61,512 nt of DNA. Origin: Lachnospiraceae bacterium. GTDB lineage: Bacteria; Bacillota; Clostridia; Lachnospirales; Lachnospiraceae. A program made the position numbers and the translations under genes. The stretch is taken from contig JAKSPC010000007.1 of the NCBI GenBank assembly GCA_024405155.1, positions 1-61,512 on the forward strand, given 5' to 3'. Shown one piece after another: positions 43,970-52,727 of the stretch; the stretch's first letter is position 1; each line of letters opens with the position of its first letter. The notes below the pieces were generated by a model. That model was not told where the DNA came from and made no database searches. It worked only from the letters and a program-made list of their open reading frames with translations.

Positions 43970-44052
43970 TTATCTCTTTCTTGTTCTCTCTTTTTTCGAT
44001 TTTCTTTTTCGATGCCTGCCCGGGATCCTTGCCCGCTCAGGCCGTGACCACG

Positions 44053-45225
44053 TTAAAACTCTGTCCGCTTTCCTTCTTCCGCTGCCGCGTAGGCCGCATA
44101 CATGGCCAGAGTCACGTTCTTTGCCAGCTCGAAATCCGCCTGGGCTTCCCGGTCATAGGCCACTGCCTCGCAGAAGTCCTGGATCTCCGCCGCATAGCCC
44201 CTTATCACGTCATCTACCACAAAGGGATTGTTCCAGCCGGTCTTGATGGGAAGCATCTCGGAAAGGGAAACGTTCTCCAGGCCGTCCTCATCCACCATGT
44301 AGGTCTGCATGAGATCCGCCAGAGTAAGGTTGCACTTGATGGCCGCGTCGTTGCAGTAGCAGTCCACGTAGTTGAGGCTGCCGCCCAGAAGCGCATCCGT
44401 TGCAATGATGGTGGCCTTGGTGCCGTCGGTAAAGGTGAGACACATGGTGCACAGATCCTCCACGTCGTGGGGATCGGCGGCAATGTGCCGATGCTCATAT
44501 GCGGAAAGGGAAGGGGTGATGCGGGTCATATCCGCCACCACGGACTCCGGACGGATCTCCTCGCCCCGGGCCTTTGCCTCCACGCTCTTTAAGTAAAGCG
44601 CCGCGCCCAAAGGATGGGAACCCACCCGCATCAGAGTGCCGCCGCCGCTCTTTTTCCAGTAGCCGGCCACGGGAGAAGAGCTTCCTTTCAGGCTCTCTTC
44701 GCCCTTCAGATACAGGATGCGGGATTTCTTTGCCCGGATGATCTCCGCCGCGCGCTGCACGGCCGGCGCATAGACGAAATTCTCCGCGTAGCAGAAATGC
44801 TTTCCGGATCCTTTCACAGCTTTTTCCAGTCTGGCGATGTCCTCCTTCATGCACTCAAACATGTGCGTCTTTGACACTTTGTCGCCGATGGGCTCTTCAT
44901 CGCCCTCCCGGCCGAAATAACCGGTGAGGGGCTTTTCGCAGATCACGTTCTTGCCGGCGGCAAGAGCCTTTATGATCATATCGGGATGGGCATAGGGCGG
45001 CGTGCAGATATCAATAAGGTTGATCTCCGGATCCTTCAACAGGTCCTCGAAATCATAGACCGCCTCTTCGAAGCCGTAGCGCGTCTTTGCCGCGTCCGCC
45101 GCCTCTTTTTTCATATCCATGACCTTCTTGAGGCGCAGGTCAACGCCGTATACCTTCTGATATCCTCCCATGTGCAGCTCGCAGCCTCTGGCCGCGCCCG
45201 CCATGCCAAGTACTACCTGATTCAT
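44053..45225 (-). CDS. Gfo/Idh/MocA-family NAD(P)-dependent oxidoreductase
   Basis: This family oxidises sugars, cyclitols and related alcohols. The N-terminal Rossmann fold begins MNQVVLGMAGAARGCEL, the conserved EKP motif with its Lys is in NVICEKPLTG near residue 97, and GGGTLMRVGSHPLGAALYL near residue 195 forms the substrate side. Length 390. It is the last gene of the catabolic operon, 16 bp after the isomerase gene. Confidence 0.9.
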   Translation of the reverse strand: MNQVVLGMAGAARGCELHMGGYQKVYGVDLRLKKVMDMKKEAADAAKTRYGFEEAVYDFEDLLKDPEINLIDICTPPYAHPDMIIKALAAGKNVICEKPLTGYFGREGDEEPIGDKVSKTHMFECMKEDIARLEKAVKGSGKHFCYAENFVYAPAVQRAAEIIRAKKSRILYLKGEESLKGSSSPVAGYWKKSGGGTLMRVGSHPLGAALYLKSVEAKARGEEIRPESVVADMTRITPSLSAYEHRHIAADPHDVEDLCTMCLTFTDGTKATIIATDALLGGSLNYVDCYCNDAAIKCNLTLADLMQTYMVDEDGLENVSLSEMLPIKTGWNNPFVVDDVIRGYAAEIQDFCEAVAYDREAQADFELAKNVTLAMYAAYAAAEEGKRTEF

Positions 45226-45241
45226 AAAACAACCTCCATGT

Positions 45242-46075
45242 TCATCCCAGACATTTCTTTGCCGTATCCAGGCACATCTTTGCGTGACCTGCGGCGCCCA
45301 GCTCCTGCATCTTCTTCAGGTTGGGGAGCTCAATGGAAATATCGTGGCCGGGAAGGGCATCAATGAGACCCTTCACGTCCATGGCGCCTTCGCCGGCATA
45401 GAATCTTGCCTCTCTGGCGGTGTAGAGCATCAGGTCATCGTGGATGTCGGCAAGCACGGGGTCTCCGTCGGGACCGGCCGGGCCGTCGCACAGATGGATG
45501 AAGCCGAAATAATCGCCGGTGGTCCTCTTCACTTCCTCTTTGGTCACACCGGCTCTGCCTGCGTGAAGCGTATCCAGCATGACGAATACGTTGTCATGAC
45601 CCAGCGCGCGCATGTTGTCCACCAGCGTGATGTCCTCCTGCAGGCTCCGGATGCCTGCCCAGGGAAGGAACTCCACATTGACTTTGAGACCGTACTTTGC
45701 GGCCAGCGCTGCGGTCTCCGCCACCTTTTCGTTATAGATGGCCTTGTCGCGGGTCCATACGGAAGAAAGCACGTCGGTGGCGCCGATCTCGGCGGCCTTT
45801 TCGAAAGCGGGCTCCAGTTCGGAAACGTTAAGCTCCGGGCGGAACCGCACCAGCTCGATGTCGTGCACCTTCATGCCGGTCTCTTTAAGAGCGGCCTTGA
45901 TGTCGGAAAGCAGTTTCGCGTCCTTTTCCAGCACAAATTCCGGCTCACCGGGAAGGTGCATGGGGATGGTACGGAGGCTCACGAAATCATAGCCCGCGTC
46001 TTTGGCGATGTGGATCTGGGAAACCGGGTCCGTTCCCGGAATGGTAAGATAGGCAAGAGAATACTTTCTATCCAT
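45242..46075 (-). CDS. Sugar phosphate isomerase/epimerase-like TIM-barrel protein
   Basis: The 277-residue protein has the metal-binding pattern of the xylose-isomerase-like barrel: VNVEFLPW, VMLDTLHAGR, FGFIHLCDGP and DISIELPN give Glu, Asp/His, His and Glu. Relatives isomerise sugars, dehydrate inosose, or act as 3-dehydroshikimate dehydratase. The start at 46075 has AAAGGAAAA upstream; a longer open frame runs into the ThDP-enzyme gene and is not credible. Confidence 0.85.
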   Translation of the reverse strand: MDRKYSLAYLTIPGTDPVSQIHIAKDAGYDFVSLRTIPMHLPGEPEFVLEKDAKLLSDIKAALKETGMKVHDIELVRFRPELNVSELEPAFEKAAEIGATDVLSSVWTRDKAIYNEKVAETAALAAKYGLKVNVEFLPWAGIRSLQEDITLVDNMRALGHDNVFVMLDTLHAGRAGVTKEEVKRTTGDYFGFIHLCDGPAGPDGDPVLADIHDDLMLYTAREARFYAGEGAMDVKGLIDALPGHDISIELPNLKKMQELGAAGHAKMCLDTAKKCLG

Positions 46076-46095
46076 GAGTTTTCCTTTCTTTGCAT

Positions 46096-46134
46096 AAAAA
46101 GCGGCAGGCGTTTCCCGAAAGAAGCGCTTGCCGC
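46096..46134 (-). terminator. Terminator-like hairpin between the ThDP-enzyme and isomerase genes
   Basis: GCGGCA-A-GCG / CGC-C-TGCCGC followed by TTTTTA on the minus strand lies within the 70-bp gap. It could cut expression of the isomerase and Gfo/Idh/MocA genes to partial read-through. Confidence 0.65.
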
Positions 46135-46145
46135 AGGGGGACCGC

Positions 46146-47981
46146 TTACTGCGGTTTATGGCTCTTCTTGTGATCGGGACGCAGGTAGCCGCCGTTTCCG
46201 TCGGGTACCAGACGGCCGTTCTCCACGGCCTCGTTAGGCCGGTAGATATCGTTGATGTTCCAGCAGCCGGGCGTGGGCACGGCGATATTTTCCATGATGG
46301 CTTCCACCAGGAAGGGACGTCCTTCACGGTTCGCCTGCATGGCCTTTTCCATGGCGGGCTTGAAATCATCCGCGCATGTGGTGCGAATGGCTTCCACGCC
46401 GTAAGCCTTTGCCACTTCCGCCCAGTTGGGGGAATAGGGCTTCCCGTCCGGCGTCCTGAACTCGGTGCCGAACTTGGTCTCGTAACTGCCGTTTTCCAGA
46501 CCGGCAATGGTGCCGAACGCGTAGTTGTTCATCACCACGAAGGTGCAGGCGATGCCGTGCTCCACGGCGCCCGCCAGTACGGACGGGTTGATGCCGAAAC
46601 CGCCGTCGCCGGTAAGGGTAACTGCCACTTTATCCGGAGCCGCCAGCTTTCCGCCCATCACCGCTGCCGCGCCGAAGCCCATGGTGGCAAGGCCGGAGCT
46701 GTGGTGAATGGTGCCGGGGATGGTGATGTCATACTGCTGTGCCACGCCGTTCTTGTTCCAGCCCACATCGGTAAAGATGAGAGCGTCTTCCGGAAGGACT
46801 TCCTTTACGTCCTTAAGGATGCGCTGGGGCGTCATGGGGAAGCGGCCGTCTTCGGAAATGGCCACGTTGGAAGCCTTGAATGCGGCTCTTGCAGCGGCGA
46901 TCTTTTCTCTTACTTCGGGGCGCTTCTTTCCTTCCGGGCAAATCTTCTTTGCTGCCGCAAGGATCTGTGCCAGAGCCTTTTTCAGGTCTGCCACGGCACC
47001 GGCGATAACGGGATAGTTCCTTCCGATCTCTGCGGGATCGATGTCGATCTGCATGAACTTCGTCTTTGTGGGATCGAAGGTCACGCCCTGATACCAGCTG
47101 GAGCTGTCCGCTTCGGCGAAACGGGTGCCGAGACCTAAAATAAGGTCTGCGTTTTTGGTGAATTCATGGGTCTGATCCAGGCCCCAGAAACCGGTCTGGC
47201 CTGCCATGAGAGGATGGGTATCCGGGATGCAGCCCTGGCCTGCCAGAGTGCGGGATACGGGAATATCCAGAAATTCCGCCAGCGCGGCCAGCTCTTCGGA
47301 GGCTCTTGCCAGCAGGATGCCGCCGCCGGCATGAAGCACCGGAGCTTTGGCTTCGATCAGCTTTTTCGCAAAGAACTCTGCGTCCTCTTCGGAAAGAGCG
47401 GGTTTCGCGAGCAGCTCTTTTTTCACTTTGGTACGGTCCCACAGAGACTCTTCCATCTCCCGCGAAAACATGTCCATGGGCACGTCGATGAGCACCGGGC
47501 CGGGACGGCCGGATTCCGCCAGGTTGAAGGCGCGCTCCACGATATCCGGCATGGCGTTCACGTCGTCGATCCTCCAGGCACGCTTCACCACGGGACGCAG
47601 CAGTTCGTACTGGTTCCCGTCCTCGTGCATCTGCACTTCCTGATGGGGATGACGGCCATAGTAATAGCTGGGCACATCGCCGGCAATGACTACCATGGGA
47701 ATGGAATCCAGAGAGGCGTTGGCCACTCCGGTGATCACGTTGGTGATGCCGGGGCCCACGTGGCACATGGCCACAGATGCCTTGTGAGTTACTCTGGCGT
47801 ATCCGTCGGCGGCGCAGGAAGCGATGGCTTCATGGCGCATGCCGATGTACTCGATTTTTTCGCTGCGGGAAAGGGCATCCAGAAAACCGATCAGGGTATG
47901 GCCGCAAAGTCCGAAGATCTTTTCGACGCCGCGGTTTTCCAGGTATTCGACCAGAAGGTCGGCCATCAGTCTTTTACTCAT
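46146..47981 (-). CDS. Thiamine-diphosphate-dependent enzyme (acetolactate-synthase-like)
   Basis: The protein (611 residues) has three domains: an N-terminal pyrimidine-binding domain with the catalytic Glu in GMRHEAIASCAADGYAR near residue 51, a central domain, and a C-terminal diphosphate-binding domain with GDGGFGINPSVLAGAVEH near residue 450 and the NN of VVMNNYAFG. Relatives include acetolactate synthase, benzoylformate decarboxylase and sulfoacetaldehyde acetyltransferase. The linked acylating dehydrogenase suggests 2-oxo-acid decarboxylation to an aldehyde, but that is inferred. No small regulatory subunit gene is nearby. Confidence 0.85.
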   Translation of the reverse strand: MSKRLMADLLVEYLENRGVEKIFGLCGHTLIGFLDALSRSEKIEYIGMRHEAIASCAADGYARVTHKASVAMCHVGPGITNVITGVANASLDSIPMVVIAGDVPSYYYGRHPHQEVQMHEDGNQYELLRPVVKRAWRIDDVNAMPDIVERAFNLAESGRPGPVLIDVPMDMFSREMEESLWDRTKVKKELLAKPALSEEDAEFFAKKLIEAKAPVLHAGGGILLARASEELAALAEFLDIPVSRTLAGQGCIPDTHPLMAGQTGFWGLDQTHEFTKNADLILGLGTRFAEADSSSWYQGVTFDPTKTKFMQIDIDPAEIGRNYPVIAGAVADLKKALAQILAAAKKICPEGKKRPEVREKIAAARAAFKASNVAISEDGRFPMTPQRILKDVKEVLPEDALIFTDVGWNKNGVAQQYDITIPGTIHHSSGLATMGFGAAAVMGGKLAAPDKVAVTLTGDGGFGINPSVLAGAVEHGIACTFVVMNNYAFGTIAGLENGSYETKFGTEFRTPDGKPYSPNWAEVAKAYGVEAIRTTCADDFKPAMEKAMQANREGRPFLVEAIMENIAVPTPGCWNINDIYRPNEAVENGRLVPDGNGGYLRPDHKKSHKPQ

Positions 47982-47984
47982 GAT

Positions 47985-48911
47985 TCATTCCTTTCTTAAC
48001 AATATCCTGTCTGCTCTTCCCGCCCGAAGCATAGAGCTGTCGGTGGGGTGTCCCACGGCCTCAGCCACCCGGCGGGCTGTTTCGATAGCCATGTCCAGGT
48101 CGATACCGGTATGAACGCCGCAGCCTTTCATGGCGTGCACCACATCTTCCGAGGCCACATTTCCGGTGGCGCCGGGTACGAAGGGGCATCCGCCCACGCC
48201 GGCAAAAGCGCTGTCAAAATTGGTAAATCCCGCCTCGATGCCGGCAAGGATGTTGGCGATGCCGAGACCGCGGGTGTTGTGGAAGTGGAGCCAGAACTTC
48301 ACCTCCGGGTAGCGCTTCTTCATCTCCTCGCAGATGTCGTAGACCTGACCGGGATAGGCCTGGCCGGAGGCATCGGAAAGAGAGATCTCGGTCACGCCTG
48401 CTGCCAGATAGGCGTCAATAATGCTGCAGACCGTGCTTACGGGGATCTCACTGTCCCAGGGAGAACCGAAGGCCATGGAGATGGAGCCGGAGACCTCGAT
48501 CTTCTTTTCTTTTGCCGCTTCCACGATGGGAGCAAACCTGGCCACAGATTCCGCCGGGGTGCAGTTTAAGTTCTTCAGGTTGTGGGTCTCGGAGGCGGAA
48601 ACGTTCAGTTTCGTCTTTACGCATCCGCAGTCGGCGGCCCGCTCCAGTCCCTTCATGTTGGCGATGAGCGCCCGGTATTCCACGCCGGGAGCTTTCGTGA
48701 GGCGGCGGAAAACTTCGTCCGTATCCGCCATCTGGGGCACGGCTTTGGGGCTCATAAAAGAGCCCACTTCCACTACCTTGAAACCGGAGGAGACGGCGCG
48801 CTCAATGAGGCACACCTTCTCATCGGTGGAAAGGATCTTCTGCTCGTTCTGGAGACCGTCCCGGGGGCCTACCTCACAGAGCGTAATGGTTTTTCCAGTG
48901 TAAAGCGACAT
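47985..48911 (-). CDS. HMG-CoA-lyase-like DRE-TIM metallolyase
   Basis: VGPRDGLQNEQKIL near residue 13 holds the metal-binding Asp and catalytic Arg, and the signature FAGVGGCPFVPGATGNVASE contains the catalytic Cys near residue 237. The second metal-site motif is HFHNTRGLGIANI. Family members cleave 3-hydroxyacyl-CoA thioesters, for example HMG-CoA into acetyl-CoA and acetoacetate. Here an operon with no leucine-degradation genes suggests another 3-hydroxyacyl-CoA. Length 308, 3 bp from both neighbours. Confidence 0.88.
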   Translation of the reverse strand: MSLYTGKTITLCEVGPRDGLQNEQKILSTDEKVCLIERAVSSGFKVVEVGSFMSPKAVPQMADTDEVFRRLTKAPGVEYRALIANMKGLERAADCGCVKTKLNVSASETHNLKNLNCTPAESVARFAPIVEAAKEKKIEVSGSISMAFGSPWDSEIPVSTVCSIIDAYLAAGVTEISLSDASGQAYPGQVYDICEEMKKRYPEVKFWLHFHNTRGLGIANILAGIEAGFTNFDSAFAGVGGCPFVPGATGNVASEDVVHAMKGCGVHTGIDLDMAIETARRVAEAVGHPTDSSMLRAGRADRILLRKE

Positions 48912-48913
48912 GT

Positions 48914-50350
48914 TTATTCCTCATCCATTCCGTCATGATAGAACTCGCCGAACAGCTCGGTAAGGGAGGGCATGTCCTCGGGAATGGGACGTGCCACCCA
49001 GGTGGTGTTCATGTAATGCTTCAGGCAGATATTCTCGGAAACGATGTTGCCGCCCCAGGTGCCGCAGCCCATGGATGACGTGGGCGGCATGCCGTTGGTG
49101 GCGGAACCGGCGTTGCCCTTGTTGTTGGGCTGACGCACCATGATACGTGAAACGGGAGCTGCCAGGCCCAGGCGATGGATGTGGTCGTCATTCCAGGAAT
49201 AGATGCCGCAGGAATGGCCCTTGCCGCCTACGTTAAAGATCTTGCGCATCATATCGAGGGCGTTCTCAAACTCGCCTTCGTACTTGAAAAGCGCCAGGAG
49301 CGTGGTGAGCTTTTCGGAGGAGAACAGGTACTCCTTGCCGATCTCATTAATGCCGCCGCCGGTGACGGCGATGAACTTTCTGTCCGCGGGAATGCTGAAC
49401 CCTGCCGCCTCGGCAAGCTTCACTGCCGAAATGGCCACGGTGCCGGGAAGACGGTGACCTTCCGCATCCCACATGACGGCTTTCAGCTTTTCGGCCTCTT
49501 CTTCATTGGCAAGATAGGCGCCCTCTTCCTGAAGCGCCTTTACGAACTCATCGTAAACGGACTCGTGAACTACCAGGTTGCCGTCGCAGCTGCAGCCGGA
49601 ACCGAAGTCGGAAGTCTTGGAAATGCGGGTATTTCTTGCTGCCTCGCGGACCTTTTCGGCCGTATTGGCAGTCTCATCCACGATGACGGTGGCGTTGCCG
49701 GCACCGGAACCGTAAGCGGGAGTTCCGGAAGAGTACGCGCTCTTTACCATGGGACGGCCGCCGGTGGCGATGACAAGGTCACATTTCTGCATCAGCACCT
49801 GGGTAAGGGCGATGGAGGGCTCTTCGATGCCCTGGATGATATCCGCGGGAGCGCCCTCGCGTACCAGCACGTCACGAATGATGTTGATGCACTTCATGGT
49901 GACTTTCTTTGCCCTGGGATGGGGGGAGCAGATGATGACGTCACGGGCCTTTACCGCATACAGGATCTGGCCTGCGGGAGTAAGGCAGGGATTGGTGGTG
50001 GGTACGAGGCTGGCGATCACGCCTACGGGCTTCGCATATTTCACCAGGCCCTTTTCCGGGTTCTCTTCAATAATGCCCACGGACTTCTGTCTGAGGCAGT
50101 CGCGCAGGATCAGTTTCAGTTTGTTTCTCTTATTTCTCTTTGTTACCTTGTCGCCCAGGCCTGTCTCGTCCACGGCCTCATCGCTGAGCTCTGCCCATAC
50201 CTTCAGGTCATAGAGCTTTGCGGCGATGGCGCGGCACAGTCTGTCGACTGTTTCCTGGTCGTAGGTCTCAATGACAGCGGCGGCCTTTCTTGCCTTTGCC
50301 ACCATCTCGTCGATCATGATGATGTCCTGTTCCGTTACTTCTCTTGCCAT
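48914..50350 (-). CDS. CoA-acylating aldehyde dehydrogenase
   Basis: This 478-residue protein resembles the aldehyde dehydrogenase half of AdhE and the sulfoacetaldehyde dehydrogenase group: GVIASLVPTTNPCLTPAG near residue 105, ATVIVDETANTAEKVREAA, and the probable catalytic Cys in TSDFGSGCSCDGNLVV near residue 253. NNKGNAGSATNGMPPTSSMG and CGTWGGNIVSENI match the AdhE-type C-terminus. It would turn an aldehyde plus CoA and NAD(P)+ into an acyl-CoA. It is the first gene of the operon, with GGAGG before the ATG. Confidence 0.88.
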   Translation of the reverse strand: MAREVTEQDIIMIDEMVAKARKAAAVIETYDQETVDRLCRAIAAKLYDLKVWAELSDEAVDETGLGDKVTKRNKRNKLKLILRDCLRQKSVGIIEENPEKGLVKYAKPVGVIASLVPTTNPCLTPAGQILYAVKARDVIICSPHPRAKKVTMKCINIIRDVLVREGAPADIIQGIEEPSIALTQVLMQKCDLVIATGGRPMVKSAYSSGTPAYGSGAGNATVIVDETANTAEKVREAARNTRISKTSDFGSGCSCDGNLVVHESVYDEFVKALQEEGAYLANEEEAEKLKAVMWDAEGHRLPGTVAISAVKLAEAAGFSIPADRKFIAVTGGGINEIGKEYLFSSEKLTTLLALFKYEGEFENALDMMRKIFNVGGKGHSCGIYSWNDDHIHRLGLAAPVSRIMVRQPNNKGNAGSATNGMPPTSSMGCGTWGGNIVSENICLKHYMNTTWVARPIPEDMPSLTELFGEFYHDGMDEE

Positions 50351-50383
50351 ATATATGCCTCCGTTTACTATTTTGCATCATTC

Positions 50384-50483
50384 ACGCGCGGGCGGTACCA
50401 TGCTCGGTGAGTGTTTGCGCCTTCGGGAGCAGCAAGCTGCTACTCGCCGCAAAGCACTCACGCGTCGCAATCCACCCGCGCTG
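50384..50483 (+). repeat. Structured element family, copy C, in the leader of the aldehyde-dehydrogenase operon
   Basis: Outer stem GCGCGGG/CCCGCGC, GGTACC and AATCCACC loop strands, TGC/GCA, stem GTGAGTG/CACTCAC, a bulged G, stem TTTGCG/CGCAAA and the conserved apical hairpin GGAGCAGCAAGCTGCT. It lies between the predicted transcription start near 50515 and the ATG at 50350, in antisense orientation relative to that transcript. Confidence 0.8.
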
Positions 50484-50521
50484 ATTTTGAAATGCAGAGT
50501 TATAGATATTCACCTACTTTT

Positions 50522-50550
50522 ATTATAGTTTCATTGCATATAAAGTACAG
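50522..50550 (-). promoter_or_regulatory. Promoter of the aldehyde-dehydrogenase operon
   Basis: CTGTAC, 17-bp spacer, TATAAT on the minus strand. The promoter of the aroE-like/TRAP operon (55531-55559) has the same two hexamers and spacer length, adjoining the same LysR-box block. Confidence 0.7.
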
Positions 50551-50588
50551 TATTTTCATTCTATTCTTTTCATAAGGATTTACTTATG
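50542..50588. promoter_or_regulatory. LysR-type operator block 1
   Basis: The block starts AAAGTACAGTATT and ends in ATAAGGATTTACTTAT, an ATAAG-N6-CTTAT imperfect palindrome that fits the T-N11-A rule of LysR boxes. It matches 41 of 47 positions of the block at 55551-55597. It lies between divergent lysR and the aldehyde-dehydrogenase operon. Confidence 0.8.
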
Positions 50589-50639
50589 CTATGATACTCG
50601 AAAGTCAGCTGCCGGTACGGCACTGCAAGGGAGGCCCCC

Positions 50640-51533
50640 ATGACACTTCTTCAGCTGGAATATTTCACGGCTCTTGCCGAAAATCTTCACTTTACGCGCA
50701 CCGCGGAGATGCTCCACATTTCCCAGCCGGCCTTAAGCTATGAGATCGCCGAAATGGAAAAGGAACTGGGCGTCAAGCTTTTCATCACGGAAAAGAGAAA
50801 GGTGCGCCTGTCGGACTACGGCGCCACGTTTCTTCCCTACGCAAAAAAGTCTCTTTCCACCATTGAGCGCGGGAAGAACGCTATCAGCGAAAAGCTTGAC
50901 TCGGCGGCAAAAACGGTACGTCTGGGATATTTCCACAGCATCGGCGCCTCTCTGATCCCGGAACTGATCAGCGGTTATAACTCCGTCCATCCGGATTCCG
51001 GCACGGAGTTTTCCTTCATGGAGCTTCGCGCCGTGGACATCCCGGACCGCATCCGCGCAGGCGAGATCGACCTGGGTTTCTACCCGGTGGCCTCCGCGGA
51101 AGAAAATTTCCGCGGCGTTGTGGAAGGGGAAGTCGCATCCCTGCAGCATCTGTATCTGGTAGTCCCCGCTAATCACGCCTTCTCTTCCCGAAAGACGGTG
51201 GACATCAGCGAGCTGGAAAACGAACCTCTCATCATGCTGGACCGGAAGACCCACATCCGGAAGCTGGTGGAGGAATGCTTCCGGCAAAACGACATGATCC
51301 CGCTGACTGCCATGGAAGTGCCGGAATGCAACACTGCCCTTCAGTACGCTTCCTTCGGAAAGGGGATCTCCATTCTGCCGCCCATCCCCGGCATGCATTC
51401 GGAAAAAATCGTGACCGTTCCCCTTACGGCACGGAACAGGATCCTGATGCGGAAAGTCCTGATGCTTACTTCCGACAGCCCGAGCCCGGCGGTCAGAGAG
51501 TTTCAGGAGTATATCCGGTCCCGCAACAGCTGA
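50640..51533 (+). CDS. LysR-family transcriptional regulator
   Basis: The N-terminal winged helix (QLEYFTALAENLHFTRTAEM, then LHISQPALSYEIAEMEKELG) is classic LysR. The effector domain follows (VRLGYFHSIGASLIPELISG). Length 297. It is divergent from the aldehyde-dehydrogenase operon and only 51 bp from operator block 1, so it is the obvious regulator of both catabolic operons and probably of itself. GGGAGG precedes the ATG. Confidence 0.93.
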   Translation: MTLLQLEYFTALAENLHFTRTAEMLHISQPALSYEIAEMEKELGVKLFITEKRKVRLSDYGATFLPYAKKSLSTIERGKNAISEKLDSAAKTVRLGYFHSIGASLIPELISGYNSVHPDSGTEFSFMELRAVDIPDRIRAGEIDLGFYPVASAEENFRGVVEGEVASLQHLYLVVPANHAFSSRKTVDISELENEPLIMLDRKTHIRKLVEECFRQNDMIPLTAMEVPECNTALQYASFGKGISILPPIPGMHSEKIVTVPLTARNRILMRKVLMLTSDSPSPAVREFQEYIRSRNS

Positions 51534-51573
51534 TCCGCCCCCGGCACGCCCCGTCCGCCTGACACGAAAAAGA

Positions 51574-51604
51574 CCCCGCAGCTTTTCGCTGCGGGGCTTT
51601 CTTT
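51574..51604. terminator. Bidirectional terminator between lysR and dctP
   Basis: CCCCGCAGC-TTTTC-GCTGCGGGG followed by CTTTCTTTT on the plus strand and GTCTTTTT on the minus strand separates the convergent lysR and dctP genes. Confidence 0.85.
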
Positions 51605-51634
51605 TGTGCTTTGTTTTCCTTTACTTAAAAGGGC

Positions 51635-52684
51635 TTATTTCAGAGCGCCTTCCAGCTTGGAACCAAGACCGTTGGTATCGGCATCGATCTTCTTGTAAAG
51701 ATCCTGAACGCCGCTTACGTTGAGCATCTCATCGTAGAATGCTGCATCGTACTCAATAAGAGTCATGCCGCCGTCCGTAAGGATCTTCTTGTTGTCCTTG
51801 TCGATGGACTCAAGCTGCGGTCTCATGTAAGCGATAGCCTCGGAAACTGCCTGATCCAGAGCCTTCTGATACAGGGGATCCAGTCCGTTGTAAGCATCCT
51901 TGTTGATGCAGATCTGGTTGCAGTACAGGATGTGGTTGGTGCAGGCAAGATACTTCTGAACTTCCTGGAAGTTTGCGCCTACGCAGGTATCAGCAGCGTT
52001 CTCTTCTGCATCGATGGTACCGGACTGCAGTGCGAAGTAAACCTCTGCCCATGCAAGGGGTGTGGGCTCTGCGCCGATGGCTGACCAGAATGCCATGTGG
52101 TTTGCGTTCTCCATGGTACGGATCTGAAGTCCCTTGAAATCTGCCAGAGTCTTAAGCTCTCTGTTGGCAGTGGTAAGGCGGTAGGTAGCGTTCTGAAGGA
52201 ATCCAAGAAGGTGAAGTCCCTGTGCCTCATAAGCTGTGCCCAGAGCCTTGTTGAAATCGTTGTCGCCGTTCAGAGCCTTATCGATCTGGTCGCCGGTGTA
52301 CTTTGCGAATACCATGGGAAGATCGAATACTGCCATCTCGGGGATGAAGGATACGGTGGGAGCCGTCTGGCATACTACCAGCTGGATGTCGTTTGACTGC
52401 ATCTGACGAAGAAGGTCAGCGTCGCCGCCAAGGTCTCCGTTGGGATGATAGTCGATGGTCAGCTGACCGCCGGTGATCTCGGATACGCGCTTTGCCACGT
52501 ACTCGCCGAAGATCTGGCCTGCAGCGCCCTTACCGGTGGAGTCGGCACCGATCAGCTCTACTTTTGCAAGCTTGGTATAGTCGTCACCGGCTGCTGCTTC
52601 TGTCTGCTGTGCTGCGCCCTGGCTGCATGCTGCCAGAGAAAAGATGCATGCACCGACCAGGAACAGAGATACTAATTTCTTCAT
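51635..52684 (-). CDS. dctP: TRAP transporter solute-binding protein
   Basis: This is the extracytoplasmic binding lipoprotein of a TRAP system: MKKLVSLFLVGACIFSLAAC is a lipoprotein signal with an LAAC lipobox, and the DctP fold shows in HPNGDLGGDADLLRQMQSND, LPMVFAKYTG, and RTMENANHMAFWSAIGAEPTP near residue 185, where the conserved Arg binds a carboxylate. Length 349. The intact Arg means the ligand is probably an organic acid. Last gene of the operon. Confidence 0.9.
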   Translation of the reverse strand: MKKLVSLFLVGACIFSLAACSQGAAQQTEAAAGDDYTKLAKVELIGADSTGKGAAGQIFGEYVAKRVSEITGGQLTIDYHPNGDLGGDADLLRQMQSNDIQLVVCQTAPTVSFIPEMAVFDLPMVFAKYTGDQIDKALNGDNDFNKALGTAYEAQGLHLLGFLQNATYRLTTANRELKTLADFKGLQIRTMENANHMAFWSAIGAEPTPLAWAEVYFALQSGTIDAEENAADTCVGANFQEVQKYLACTNHILYCNQICINKDAYNGLDPLYQKALDQAVSEAIAYMRPQLESIDKDNKKILTDGGMTLIEYDAAFYDEMLNVSGVQDLYKKIDADTNGLGSKLEGALK

Positions 52685-52727
52685 ACTTTTCCTCCTGTTG
52701 ATTTGAATTAAAAATTATATACCCGGC

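Noticed and set aside
45284-46237. A 317-codon plus-strand frame
   Set aside because: Antisense to the isomerase and ThDP genes; no start signals and no family resemblance.
44053-50350. myo-Inositol degradation operon (IolG/IolE/IolD/IolA-like set)
   Set aside because: The classes look alike, but the ThDP enzyme has acetolactate-synthase-type motifs, the dehydrogenase is of the AdhE/acylating type, and no iolB, iolC or iolJ equivalents occur; the aldolase is of HMG-CoA-lyase type.
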